DNA of 40,371 nucleotides from Burkholderiaceae bacterium (GTDB lineage: Bacteria > Pseudomonadota > Gammaproteobacteria > Burkholderiales > WYBJ01), in the NCBI GenBank assembly GCA_011525945.1, contig WYBJ01000081.1, positions 1-40,371 on the forward strand. Reading direction: 5' to 3'. Both the position numbers and the translations under genes were made by a program. The notes under the pieces are model-generated. The model did no database searches. It worked only from the letters and a program-made list of their open reading frames with translations, and was not told the DNA's origin. This document shows, in pieces, positions 25,992 through 34,271 of the stretch (position 1 is the stretch's first letter; each line of letters begins with the position of its first letter).

Positions 25992-27266
25992 GTGGTTGAT
26001 CTGATCGGCTGGTTCGGCAGGCGCGGCGTCTACTACGGCTGGATCATCGTCGCCGTAATGTTCGTCACGCTGTTCATCGCCAACGGCTTTCGCTTCGCGT
26101 TCGGCGTCTACTACTCGGCCATTCTGGACGAGACCGGCTGGGGACGCGCGGAAACGGCCGGCGTGGTCTCCGCCGCCATGATCGTCTACGCCTGCACGGC
26201 AGCACTCAGCGGTTATCTGTTCGACCGCCTGGGCGCGCGCGTGCTGTTTCCGATCGGCGCGCTGTGCATGGGCGCCGGGCTGATCCTGTGCTCGAAGAGC
26301 CACTCATTGGCGGGTCTCACCGCCTCCTATGGTCTGCTGCTGGGGTTCAGCAGCGCCACCCTCGGATTCATTCCGCATATGGCCATCGTGCCGCGCTGGT
26401 TCGACCGCCGGCGCGGGTTCGCCGCCGCGGCGTCGCTGGCGGGTGTGGGCATCGGCTCGCTCGCGATCGCGGCGCTCAGCGCGGAGATGATCGTGCGTAT
26501 CGGCTGGCGCGAAACCATGTGGTGGTTCGGCATCGCCGCGATGGTGGTGCTGATTCCCCTCAACATCGTTTTCCACCGCCATTCCGCCGAGCGCGTCGGG
26601 CTCCCGCGTGACGGTCCGTCCGCCCGGATCGCCGCGCGCAGCGCGCAGCCCAAGGCCGGCGCGACCATCGGCGATGCGATCCGCGCACGCGACTTCTGGC
26701 TGCTGGCCTTCGCGGTCACGATGACAGGCGTATGCACCATGTTGATCGTCGTGCACCAGACCCGCATGCTGGTGGACATGGGCTATAGCCTGCCGCTCGC
26801 GTCGGTGATCTTCGGCATGCTCGGCGTGCTGCGCGCAGTCGGCGGCCTGATTTGGGGGCCGCTTTCGGATCGCATCGGCCGCTCTGCCTGCGTCGTCATC
26901 ATCTGCGGCCTCGGCGTGTGTGGGCTGGCTTTGCTGTGGCTCGCCTCCCTCGTCGCGGCCGAATCGGCGGTCTTGCGCATCGCACTGCTCGCGGGCTACC
27001 TGCTGTTGTTCGGCCTCGGCTTCAACGGCATATCTCCGGTCTATGCTTCCGCGGTCTCCGACCGGTTCGCCGGCAAGAACCTGGGCACGATCCTGGGGCT
27101 GCTCGACTTGGGCTTCGGTCTGGGCTCGGCGCTGGGCCCGTGGTGGGCAGGCTGGATGTTCGACCGTTACGGCAACTACAGCGGCGTGATCGTCGGAGTC
27201 GCGCTCGGCGTCGTGCTCGCCGGCCTGGGGCTGTGGAGCGCAACGCGGCCGCGAAGGCCCGCCTGA
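25992..27266 (+). CDS. MFS transporter, OFA/monocarboxylate-like
   Basis: A 424-residue major facilitator with 12 predicted helices, in the pattern of the OFA (oxalate/formate) and monocarboxylate-type carriers common in Burkholderiales. Helix 1 begins YYGWIIVAVMFVTLFIANGFRFAFGVYY. The loop 2-3 motif is DRLGARVLFPIG, and WFDRRRGFAAAASLAGVGIGSL follows helix 4. The second-half loop 8-9 motif is WGPLSDRIGRSACV. The GTG at 25992 lacks a clear Shine-Dalgarno, so the start is uncertain by a few codons. It should exchange or import an organic acid. An SDR remnant on the opposite strand abuts its 3' end. Confidence 0.9.
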   Translation: MVDLIGWFGRRGVYYGWIIVAVMFVTLFIANGFRFAFGVYYSAILDETGWGRAETAGVVSAAMIVYACTAALSGYLFDRLGARVLFPIGALCMGAGLILCSKSHSLAGLTASYGLLLGFSSATLGFIPHMAIVPRWFDRRRGFAAAASLAGVGIGSLAIAALSAEMIVRIGWRETMWWFGIAAMVVLIPLNIVFHRHSAERVGLPRDGPSARIAARSAQPKAGATIGDAIRARDFWLLAFAVTMTGVCTMLIVVHQTRMLVDMGYSLPLASVIFGMLGVLRAVGGLIWGPLSDRIGRSACVVIICGLGVCGLALLWLASLVAAESAVLRIALLAGYLLLFGLGFNGISPVYASAVSDRFAGKNLGTILGLLDLGFGLGSALGPWWAGWMFDRYGNYSGVIVGVALGVVLAGLGLWSATRPRRPA

Positions 27267-27269
27267 GCG

Positions 27270-27440
27270 CAGCGCTCGGATCAGCCCCTTGGTCGCGCCG
27301 CCGTCGACCGAGATCGCCGCGCGCTGAATGTGGCTCGCGGCCTCGGCGACGAGGAAAAGCGCGAGCACGGCAACGTCCTCGGGCTGGCCGAGGCGGCGAA
27401 CACCGGTTTTCGTGGCCGTTTCGGCTGCGACCTGCTCCCC
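27270..27440 (-). pseudogene. C-terminal remnant of a short-chain dehydrogenase/reductase
   Basis: On the minus strand the frame reads TATKTGVRRLGQPEDVAVLA, then LFLVAEAASHIQRAAISVDGGATKGL. RLGQPEDVA and SVDGGATKGL are the classical C-terminal motifs of SDR enzymes of the FabG type. The catalytic YxxxK, the nucleotide-binding glycines and the start are all missing, and no stop follows GATKGL at its usual place, so both ends are lost. It is a decayed fragment in the 349-base gap between the MFS gene and the TRAP operon; nothing else coding is seen there. Confidence 0.75.
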
Positions 27441-27555
27441 CTGAAGGCGACTTCGGCGCGCAAGTCGCCGTCCGAACCCCGCACTGGTTCCATGGCCGCG
27501 GGATTTGCGCCGGATGCCGTTCGAGAGAGTTATTGAAAGCGAATATTCCGTCCGC

Positions 27556-27584
27556 TTGTTCTGAGGCGGCGACAGGGGTAGGCT
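27556..27584 (+). promoter_or_regulatory. Possible promoter of the TRAP operon
   Basis: TTGTTC (27556-27561), a 17-base spacer and TAGGCT (27579-27584). Half the bases fit consensus. Transcription would start about 25 bases before the GTG at 27616, which has a strong GGAGGAGGGG site. Confidence 0.35.
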
Positions 27585-27615
27585 AGGCTCCGGCTAATAC
27601 CTTGGAGGAGGGGCC

Positions 27616-28641
27616 GTGGAAAACCCATCACGCGTCGGTATCGCGATAGCGCTGTTGCTCGTCGCTGTCGCACCTCACGTACGGGCCGTAGACGGCCCGG
27701 CGTTGCAGTGGAAAGTGTCCACTTGGGGCAAGCAGCGCGCCTTCACCGCCGGAATCGAGACGCTCGCGAAGTACGTCGCCGAGCAAACCGGCGGCAAGTT
27801 CAAGATGACGATCGGCTACGGCACCCTGGGAGCTGCCAAGGATCTGCTCGACATCCTGAATGCCGGCGCCGTGCAGATGACGACGATTTGCTCGTCATAC
27901 GCCCCGGCCAAGACGCCGGCCTACTCGGGCCTCGATCTGCCGTTCCTGCCGCTGCCCGACTTCGACACGCAGTCGCGCGTGCACGAGGCCTACCACCGGC
28001 ATCCGTACATCCTGAAGGAGCTGGCTAAGTGGAACGCGATTCCCTACAGCTCCAACCTGCTGCCGCAGTACGAGTTCATCGGTAAGGGCAAGCCGCCGCG
28101 TACGCTCGTCGATTTCAAGGGTATGCGGGTGCGCGCAATAGGCGGCATTGGCGAGGCGATGCGCAATCTCGGCGCAGTGCCGACCTCGGTCCCTGCCACC
28201 GAGGTGTACACGTCGCTTGACCGCGGCACCGTGGATGCCGTTTCCTTCCCATCGACATACGCGCACGGATCGTACAAGACCTATGAGATCGGGAGCTGGT
28301 TCACGGTCAACCTTGCGCCGGGAACGCAGGCCTGCCCCACGCTGCTCAACCGCGCAGCGTTCGAGGCGCTGCCGCCGCAGTACCGCAAGCTTTTTGACGA
28401 AGCACGCCCGCTGGTGAAGAAGGCGCTGATCGAGGCTTACGGGGCGGCCGATAAGAAGTACATCCCGCTGTTCAAGAAACGAGGGCTTACGTTCATTACC
28501 TATACCGCCGAGGATCTGGCGGAATTCCGCCGCGTGGGCGCGCAGCCGGTGTGGGACAAGTGGGTCACCGAGATGGGCGCCAAGGGTATCCCGGCCAAGG
28601 AGCTGCTCAAGCTCATTTTCGATAGCGCGGAGTCGAAGTGA
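27616..28641 (+). CDS. dctP: TRAP transporter substrate-binding protein, DctP family
   Basis: Periplasmic receptor of a TRAP transporter, 341 residues, starting at GTG 27616 after GGAGGAGGGG. Signal segment GIAIALLLVAVAPHVRA. DctP features: LQWKVSTWGKQRAFTAGIETLAKYVAEQTGGKFKM, the YGTLGAAKDLLDILNAGAVQM block, and FKGMRVRAIGG with the arginine that in this family pairs with a substrate carboxylate. VPATEVYTSLDRGTVDAVSFP follows. It should bind an organic acid. Its stop overlaps the next start (GTGA at 28638). The three TRAP genes form one operon. Confidence 0.93.
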   Translation: MENPSRVGIAIALLLVAVAPHVRAVDGPALQWKVSTWGKQRAFTAGIETLAKYVAEQTGGKFKMTIGYGTLGAAKDLLDILNAGAVQMTTICSSYAPAKTPAYSGLDLPFLPLPDFDTQSRVHEAYHRHPYILKELAKWNAIPYSSNLLPQYEFIGKGKPPRTLVDFKGMRVRAIGGIGEAMRNLGAVPTSVPATEVYTSLDRGTVDAVSFPSTYAHGSYKTYEIGSWFTVNLAPGTQACPTLLNRAAFEALPPQYRKLFDEARPLVKKALIEAYGAADKKYIPLFKKRGLTFITYTAEDLAEFRRVGAQPVWDKWVTEMGAKGIPAKELLKLIFDSAESK

Positions 28642-29312
28642 TCGGTGTCGACGCGCAGCAAGCGGCAAGCACCCCGCTCGCCGCCGCCGATCGGCGCCTC
28701 GGACGGATCGAGGACGCGCTCAACCTTGCTGGCGCAGCCGCGATTTTCGCGGTCATGTTGTTCGGCGTGGCGCAGATCGTCAGCCGGGTGGTGTCCGGCT
28801 GGCTGCACCAGCTCGTACCCGCATTGCCGCCGTTTGCGATCTACGGCTACATCGATTACATCGAGTACGTCGCGGTGTTGTACGCGTTCCTCGGCATCGC
28901 CTACTGCCAGCGTGTCGGAGGTCACATCCGCATGGAGCTCCTCGTCGCGGGGTTGCGCGGGCGCTGGATGTGGGCCGCCGAGACGGCGGCCGCGCTTATC
29001 GCCGTAATCGTGACGCTACTGCTGATCGCCGGCACCTGGGATACGTTCTACAACGCCTGGAAGAAAGGCGACTCCACGATGGACATCAATTTGCCGCTGT
29101 GGCCATCGAAGCTCGTCGTTCCTGTACTGCTCGCCGTGCTGCTCGCCCGTCTGCTCGTGCAGCTTTGGGGCTACGTGCGGCTGCTGCGCGACCCGCTGGC
29201 GCCACCGCTCGCCGTTCCACTTCCCGAATCGCTCACGCATGCCGCACAGCGCGAGGCCGAGGAAGCGATGGCGCGGATCGAGCAAGAGTCCACCAGCCGC
29301 GCGCCACGCTGA
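28638..29312 (+). CDS. dctQ: TRAP transporter small permease, DctQ family
   Basis: Small membrane subunit of the TRAP transporter, 224 residues, a little longer than the usual 160-200. After about 30 residues of soluble N-terminus come four helices: AAAIFAVMLFGVAQIVSRVV, YVAVLYAFLGIAYCQ, AAETAAALIAVIVTLLLIAG and KLVVPVLLAVLLARLLVQLW. The loop RVGGHIRMELLVAGL between helices 2 and 3 is the DctQ signature region. The C-terminal tail is charged and glutamate-rich (QREAEEAMARIEQE). The start is GTG at 28638 overlapping the dctP stop. The large permease starts 3 bases after its stop. Confidence 0.9.
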   Translation: MIGVDAQQAASTPLAAADRRLGRIEDALNLAGAAAIFAVMLFGVAQIVSRVVSGWLHQLVPALPPFAIYGYIDYIEYVAVLYAFLGIAYCQRVGGHIRMELLVAGLRGRWMWAAETAAALIAVIVTLLLIAGTWDTFYNAWKKGDSTMDINLPLWPSKLVVPVLLAVLLARLLVQLWGYVRLLRDPLAPPLAVPLPESLTHAAQREAEEAMARIEQESTSRAPR

Positions 29313-29315
29313 GCC

Positions 29316-30620
29316 GTGGATCCGCTCACCATCGGCGTGCTGGGCGCCGCCGCGCTGGTGCTATGCGCCGTCGCGGGCGTGCGCATCGCCTACGCCGCGG
29401 CGCTCGTCGGAATCGTGGGTTTGTTCATCCTCATGGGAGACCCGCACGCCGCCATCGTCGCGGCCAGCACGGTGCCGTACAACAAGAGCACGAGCTACGA
29501 GCTTTCGGTCCTGCCGATGTTCATCCTCATCGGCTATCTCGCCTATTACGCCGGCATGACGGGTACGAGCTTCGAGGCGGCCAAGCGCTGGTTCGGATGG
29601 CTGCCGGGCGGTCTCGCAATCGGCACCATTTTCGCGGTCGCCGCCTTCTCCGCAGTGTCCGGGGCGAGTACCGCGGCCGCGGCGGTGTTCGCGCGCGTCG
29701 CCATTCCCGAGATGCTGAAGGCCGGCTACAACCGGCGACTTGCCGCGGGCGCGGTGGCGGCCGGTTCCACGCTCGACTCGCTGATCCCGCCCTCGGCGCT
29801 GCTGGTGGTCTACGGCATCATCGTCGAGCAGTCGATCGGCGATCTGCTCGTCGCCGGTTTCGTCCCGGGCATCATTTCGGCGCTCGTGTACTGCGCGATC
29901 GTCGTCCTGCGCTGCAAGCGCAACCCGGCGCTCGGCAAGCCGATTACGGGGTACAGCTGGCGGCAGCGCTGGCAGTCGCTGCCGCCGACGGCGCCGATCT
30001 GGATCGTCGTGGTGCTGATCTTCACCGCCATGCTGTTCGGCTGGGCGACGCCGACCGAGGCCGGCGCGCTCGGTGCTTTTTCGACGCTGCTGTTCGCCTG
30101 GCGCCGGGGAATGAGCTGGCGTCAGTTCCGCGGCGCCATGCTCGAGGCTTCGAAACTGACGGTGATGATATTCACCATCATTTGGGGCGTGCTGATCTTT
30201 GTTCTGTTCCTCGGCTACGCCAACTTGCCGCGCGCCTTCGCCGGCTGGATCGAAGGCCTCGCGCTGCACCCGCTCGCCGTTTTGCTCGCCATCTACGCGA
30301 TCTATCTCGTGCTCGGCTGCTTCATGGACTCGATCGGCATGATGCTGCTGACGCTGCCGATCGTCTACCCGGTGATCGAGAACCTCGGTTACGACCCGAT
30401 CTGGTTCGGCATCATCGTCGTGAAGCTCTGCGGCATCGGGCTACTCACGCCGCCGGTCGGTCTGTGCGCGTTCGTGGTCAACGGTGTACGCCCGGATATT
30501 CCGCTCGGGGATATCTTTCGCGGCATCTGGCCGTTCGTGCTCGCCGACATCGTGACCGTGGCGCTGCTCACCGCGTTTCCCGAGATCGTCACCTTCATCC
30601 TTACGCTCAAGCCGCGTTGA
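29316..30620 (+). CDS. dctM: TRAP transporter large permease, DctM family
   Basis: Large sodium- or proton-coupled membrane subunit, 434 residues with about 12 helices, usual for DctM. Conserved segments: SYELSVLPMFILIGYLAYYAGM, AAFSAVSGASTAAAAVFARVAIPEM and GYNRRLAAGAVAAGSTLDSLIPPS. The second repeat has LGCFMDSIGMMLLTLPIVYPV and GIIVVKLCGIGLLTPPVGLCAFV. The start is GTG at 29316, 3 bases after dctQ. It ends the TRAP operon; a 259-base gap without genes separates it from the hydroxylase cluster. No substrate can be named. Confidence 0.94.
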   Translation: MDPLTIGVLGAAALVLCAVAGVRIAYAAALVGIVGLFILMGDPHAAIVAASTVPYNKSTSYELSVLPMFILIGYLAYYAGMTGTSFEAAKRWFGWLPGGLAIGTIFAVAAFSAVSGASTAAAAVFARVAIPEMLKAGYNRRLAAGAVAAGSTLDSLIPPSALLVVYGIIVEQSIGDLLVAGFVPGIISALVYCAIVVLRCKRNPALGKPITGYSWRQRWQSLPPTAPIWIVVVLIFTAMLFGWATPTEAGALGAFSTLLFAWRRGMSWRQFRGAMLEASKLTVMIFTIIWGVLIFVLFLGYANLPRAFAGWIEGLALHPLAVLLAIYAIYLVLGCFMDSIGMMLLTLPIVYPVIENLGYDPIWFGIIVVKLCGIGLLTPPVGLCAFVVNGVRPDIPLGDIFRGIWPFVLADIVTVALLTAFPEIVTFILTLKPR

Positions 30621-30879
30621 CCCGGTGCCGCCGTCTGCGGCGCGCGTCGCGATCCGAGCATGCCGCGATCGACAAGCGAACCGATCGCAGCCCGAGTAAG
30701 GCGCTGCCCGCGCGCTGGAAGCGTATATCGACGCGTGGCGCGCGCGCGGGGGGCCATGTTTTCTTGCGCTAGATCAAAACTCGTGCGTGCGACGGACCAC
30801 GCCCTGCGGCGGGTTTGCTAAGGTAGTGCTTGTGTTCAGCGGCTCGGCCAGCGCCGGCCCGGGTGTACGAGGAGATCGA

Positions 30880-31749
30880 GTGCGGGCATTCGAGGTATTC
30901 CGCGCGCAGAATCGAAGTCAGGCGCTCGCCCTGCTCGGCGAGCACGCGCCCCATGCCGCGGTGCTGGCTGGCGGCACCGACCTGCTGGTGGAGGTCAAGC
31001 ACGGCATGCGTGCGCCGCGCGTGCTGGTCGACATCACACCCGTGGGCGAGCTAGGCGTCATCGAGCTGACCGCGCAGGGGCTGAGCATCGGGGCGCTCGC
31101 CACGCACAGCGCGATCATGCGCTCGGCCCTCGTGCGCGAGCATTGCCCGGCGCTCGTCGAGGCGGCGCATACCATCGGTGCGGTGCAGACTCGCAATCTC
31201 GGCACGCTGGGCGGCAATCTCGTGACCGCCGTCCCATCGCTCGACAGCGGCCCGGCGCCGCTTGCCCTGGACGCGTTCGCCTCGATCGCCGCTCCGGACG
31301 GTATGCGCGAGGTTGCGATCGCGGACTTCTTCCTCGCTCCCCGTCGCACGGTGTTGCGTACCGGGGAGCTGCTGTGCGCGCTCGTCATCCCGAGCGCGAG
31401 CCTGGGCAAGCCCACCGCCTTTCTCAAGTTCGGACTGCGCAAGGGCCAGGCACTGGCATTGGTGAACGTCGCAGCGAGTCTGCGCATCGCGCACGGCGTG
31501 ATGTGCGAGGCCCGCATCGGACTCGGTGCGGTCGCGCCCACGTTGATTCGCGCCCTGGATGCCGAGCGCATCCTCGATGCGCAACCACCGAGCGAAGCCT
31601 TGTTCGCCGAGGCCGGGCGCATTGCCGCAGACGAAGCCCGGCCCATCACCGACTTTCGCGCCTCGGCCGCGTACCGGCGCGAGCTGATCCGCGTGCTGAC
31701 GCAGCGCGCCCTGGCCCTCGCCCTCGCCCGCGCCGGTGGGAAGCGGTGA
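30880..31749 (+). CDS. Molybdenum hydroxylase FAD-binding subunit (CoxM/XdhB/NdhF type)
   Basis: Medium subunit of a xanthine-dehydrogenase-family enzyme, 289 residues, passing electrons from the 2Fe-2S clusters to NAD or another acceptor. FAD motifs are present: AVLAGGTDLLVEVKHG near residue 30-45, and TRNLGTLGGNLVTAVPSLDSGPAPLALDA near 105. The C-terminal CODH-FAD domain includes FLKFGLRKGQALALVNVAASLRI. The start is GTG at 30880 with GAGGAGA upstream; the frame is open further left but similarity begins at RAFEVFRAQN. The stop shares one base with the ATG of the iron-sulfur subunit. Together with the following genes it makes up one electron-transfer enzyme. Confidence 0.93.
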   Translation: MRAFEVFRAQNRSQALALLGEHAPHAAVLAGGTDLLVEVKHGMRAPRVLVDITPVGELGVIELTAQGLSIGALATHSAIMRSALVREHCPALVEAAHTIGAVQTRNLGTLGGNLVTAVPSLDSGPAPLALDAFASIAAPDGMREVAIADFFLAPRRTVLRTGELLCALVIPSASLGKPTAFLKFGLRKGQALALVNVAASLRIAHGVMCEARIGLGAVAPTLIRALDAERILDAQPPSEALFAEAGRIAADEARPITDFRASAAYRRELIRVLTQRALALALARAGGKR

Positions 31750-32252
31750 TGAGCGAGATCACCTTGGTCGTGAATGGCGAGCAGCGAGCGCTGAGCGTCG
31801 CTGCCGAGACCACGTTGCTCGAACTGCTGCGGGCGCAATGCAATCTGACCGGGGCGAAACTCGGCTGCGATGTCGGCGACTGCGGCGCCTGCACGGTCAT
31901 CGTCGACGGTGAGGCGGTGAACGCCTGCCTCATGCTTGCCGTGCAAGCCGATGGCCGCAATGTGGTCACGATCGAAGGCTTGGCAGGCCGCGCCCGACTG
32001 CACCCGCTGCAGGAAGCGTTCGAGGCCTGCGGCAGCCTGCAGTGCGGGTTCTGCGGGCCGGGCATGATTCTCTCGGCCAAGGCCTTGCTCGATGCCGCGC
32101 CCGATCCATCCGCCGCGGAGATCCGCGACGCGCTCGCGGGCAACCTGTGCCGCTGCACCGGATACACGAAGTTGATCGAGGCGGTTCAGGCGGCCGGCGA
32201 GACGATACGCGCCGCGGCGACTGGCCCGCGCCGCGCCGCGGGGCAGGAATGA
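31749..32252 (+). CDS. Molybdenum hydroxylase 2Fe-2S subunit (CoxS/XdhC-like small subunit)
   Basis: Small subunit with two [2Fe-2S] clusters, 167 residues. The plant-ferredoxin-like cluster uses Cys40, Cys45, Cys48 and Cys60 (GCDVGDCGACTV and NACLM). The helical second cluster uses Cys99, Cys102, Cys134 and Cys136 (QCGFCGPGM and NLCRCTGY). All eight are in place. It relays electrons from the molybdenum centre to FAD. The ATG at 31749 overlaps the FAD-subunit stop by one base, and its own stop overlaps the next ATG as ATGA, so the cluster is translationally coupled. The C-terminal tail beyond residue 150 is low-complexity. Confidence 0.95.
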   Translation: MSEITLVVNGEQRALSVAAETTLLELLRAQCNLTGAKLGCDVGDCGACTVIVDGEAVNACLMLAVQADGRNVVTIEGLAGRARLHPLQEAFEACGSLQCGFCGPGMILSAKALLDAAPDPSAAEIRDALAGNLCRCTGYTKLIEAVQAAGETIRAAATGPRRAAGQE

Positions 32253-33391
32253 GCTCCCCGGCGAGCAGCGCCGCTCCGATGCTTGCGCGCGAGATGAAGG
32301 CCTGGGTGCTCGACGGTCCGAACGAGTTGCGTCTCAGCACCAAGCCTGTGCCGCGCCCCGGTCCGGCCGAAGCCGTGGTGCGCATCGGCGCGGTCGCAGT
32401 CTGCGGCACGGATCTGGAGGTGATTCGCGATGGTCCGCCGGCGCTCGTCGCGGGCGGCCTGCCGTTCAACAGGAACTTCACGCCCGGGCACGAGTACATG
32501 GGCACCATCGCGGCGCTCGGCGAAGGCGTCGACGAATTCGCCGTCGGCGAACGCGTTGCAGTCGAGATCCACGCCGGCTGCGGGCGTTGCACGCGCTGCC
32601 GCGAAGGCATGTACACGGCCTGCGTCAACTATGGTCTGAACTATGCGGATCACGACAAGGGCCATCGCGCCAACGGCTTCACCACTGACGGCGGATTCGC
32701 GCAGTACGCGCTCAATCACATCAACACCCTGGTGCGGGTTCCGCACGGCATGAGCGACGAGGAAGCTACGTTGATCGTCACCGCCGGGACCGCGATCTAT
32801 GGCCTGGACGTGCTCGGCGGCCTGATCGCCGGCCAGTCGCTCGTCGTGACCGGCCCTGGCGCGATCGGCTTGATGGGGGTGGGGATGGCAAAAGCCCTGG
32901 GCGCCGGCCTGGTCATCCTGAGCGGCACCGATCGCGACCGCAGCCGGCTCGAGATCGGACGCACGTTCGGTGCCGACGAGGTCGTCGACGCGAGCGCCGA
33001 GGACGCGGTGCAGGCCGTCATGCGTATCACGCGCGGCAAGGGTGTGGATTACGTGCTCGAATGCTCGGGCGCGCCGAATGCGTTGAACGACGCCGCGCGA
33101 ATGGTAAGCCGCGGCGGGCGCATCTGCCTCGTCGCCTTCACGCACGGCGAGGCGCCGGTGAACGTTGCGCGTCTGGTAAGCAACAACATCTATGTCTTTG
33201 GCATTCGCGGCGAAGGGCACAGCGCGACGCGCCGTGCGGCGGCGCTGCTCGCGCAGGCGCGCTTCCCGGCAAAGCTGCTGCACACCCACACGTTCGCGTT
33301 CGATGCGCTCCCGCAGGCGATCCGCTGTGCGGCCGAGCGCATCGGCGATCCGATCAAGGTCGTAGTCAAGGTTGACGAGCGCCATGCCTGA
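32249..33391 (+). CDS. Zinc-dependent alcohol dehydrogenase (MDR family)
   Basis: Medium-chain dehydrogenase of 380 residues. Catalytic zinc ligands are probably Cys52 (CGTD) and His81-Glu82 (GHE), and the structural zinc site has Cys111, Cys114, Cys117 and Cys125. The Rossmann loop reads VVTGPGAIGLMGVGMAKALGA in the second domain. The ATG at 32249 overlaps the 2Fe-2S gene stop; another Met at residue 16 (MKAWVLDGP) fits the family start better but lacks that coupling. The spacing of its zinc loop is of the threonine/sorbitol dehydrogenase type. It may oxidise a hydroxylated intermediate made by the enzyme encoded around it (inference). The racemase-like gene begins 8 bases before its stop. 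Confidence 0.92.
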   Translation: MSSPASSAAPMLAREMKAWVLDGPNELRLSTKPVPRPGPAEAVVRIGAVAVCGTDLEVIRDGPPALVAGGLPFNRNFTPGHEYMGTIAALGEGVDEFAVGERVAVEIHAGCGRCTRCREGMYTACVNYGLNYADHDKGHRANGFTTDGGFAQYALNHINTLVRVPHGMSDEEATLIVTAGTAIYGLDVLGGLIAGQSLVVTGPGAIGLMGVGMAKALGAGLVILSGTDRDRSRLEIGRTFGADEVVDASAEDAVQAVMRITRGKGVDYVLECSGAPNALNDAARMVSRGGRICLVAFTHGEAPVNVARLVSNNIYVFGIRGEGHSATRRAAALLAQARFPAKLLHTHTFAFDALPQAIRCAAERIGDPIKVVVKVDERHA

Positions 33392-34256
33392 GACAAGCGC
33401 CAAGTACCGCTTTCTTTTCATCCAGCCCTTCCAGCTCCCGCGTGGCAGCCGCTTTGCCGATCCCTACCATTCGGATGCGCTCACCAAGGAGCAGCGCATG
33501 CGCATGGACCACCTCGACATCCGCGGCCTGCTCGAGGATGTCGAATGGGATTTTCACGGCGGACCGGTCGCCCCTTACGGCGACTGGGCGGTCGAGACGC
33601 GCGAGGAGTTCTGTTACGTGGCCGCTGCCCGCCTGCCGATCGTGCGCGAGGCCTGCGAGAGCGGCAAGTACAATGCCATCGTGCTGCTCGGCGGCGGCGA
33701 GCCGGGATTTCTCGAGGCACGCGAGATCGCGCGCGCGTACGGCATCGCGGTCAGCTCCTGCGCGTTCTCGCAGATGCACGTCGCCAGCATGCTCGGCAAC
33801 AAGTTCAGCGTGATCGATTTCACCGAGGCGCACAACATGTACTACCGCGATCTGGTCGTGCGCCACGGCTTCGCGGGGCGCTGCGCGTCGATCCGCAACA
33901 TCAATTTCTCCCACGCCCGCCCCGGGCTCGAAGGCCATACCTCGATCGCCGAGGAACGCGACCGGGCACGCGCCGGCGAGCGCTCCGAGGCGGTCGAGCG
34001 CGCGCTCGCCGAAGCCGTCGCCGCGATCGAGGACGACGGCGCGGAGGTGCTCACGTTCGGCTGCTCGGATGCGTTCTGGCTGAAGTCGTTCCTGCAAGAG
34101 CGGCTCGCAGCGATGGGCTGGGAGGTTCCGGTGCTGGAAGGCTACAGCTGCGCGATCGCGCTCGCCAAGCTCTATGTCGATCTCGGCGTCGATGCGAGCG
34201 GGCTCGCATTTCCGAGCGACCGGCCGCGGCGCTGGCGGCGCAGAAAACTGCTCTGA
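33384..34256 (+). CDS. Asp/Glu racemase-superfamily protein, possibly decarboxylase-like
   Basis: A 290-residue protein of the Asp/Glu/hydantoin racemase superfamily, which includes maleate isomerase and arylmalonate decarboxylase. The superfamily block VLLGGGEPGFLEAREIARAYGI aligns with the usual ACFDDPG motif, and SQMHVASMLGNKFSVIDF follows. The second catalytic region reads LTFGCSDAFW. The first catalytic Cys is thus Gly (residue about 102) while the second Cys is kept, the Gly/Cys arrangement of arylmalonate decarboxylase. The N-terminus is long for the family (about 60 extra residues before the first motif). The ATG at 33384 overlaps the dehydrogenase gene by 8 bases. Which reaction it performs is not certain. 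Confidence 0.8.
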   Translation: MPETSAKYRFLFIQPFQLPRGSRFADPYHSDALTKEQRMRMDHLDIRGLLEDVEWDFHGGPVAPYGDWAVETREEFCYVAAARLPIVREACESGKYNAIVLLGGGEPGFLEAREIARAYGIAVSSCAFSQMHVASMLGNKFSVIDFTEAHNMYYRDLVVRHGFAGRCASIRNINFSHARPGLEGHTSIAEERDRARAGERSEAVERALAEAVAAIEDDGAEVLTFGCSDAFWLKSFLQERLAAMGWEVPVLEGYSCAIALAKLYVDLGVDASGLAFPSDRPRRWRRRKLL

Positions 34257-34271
34257 TGCCGAGACGCCATC

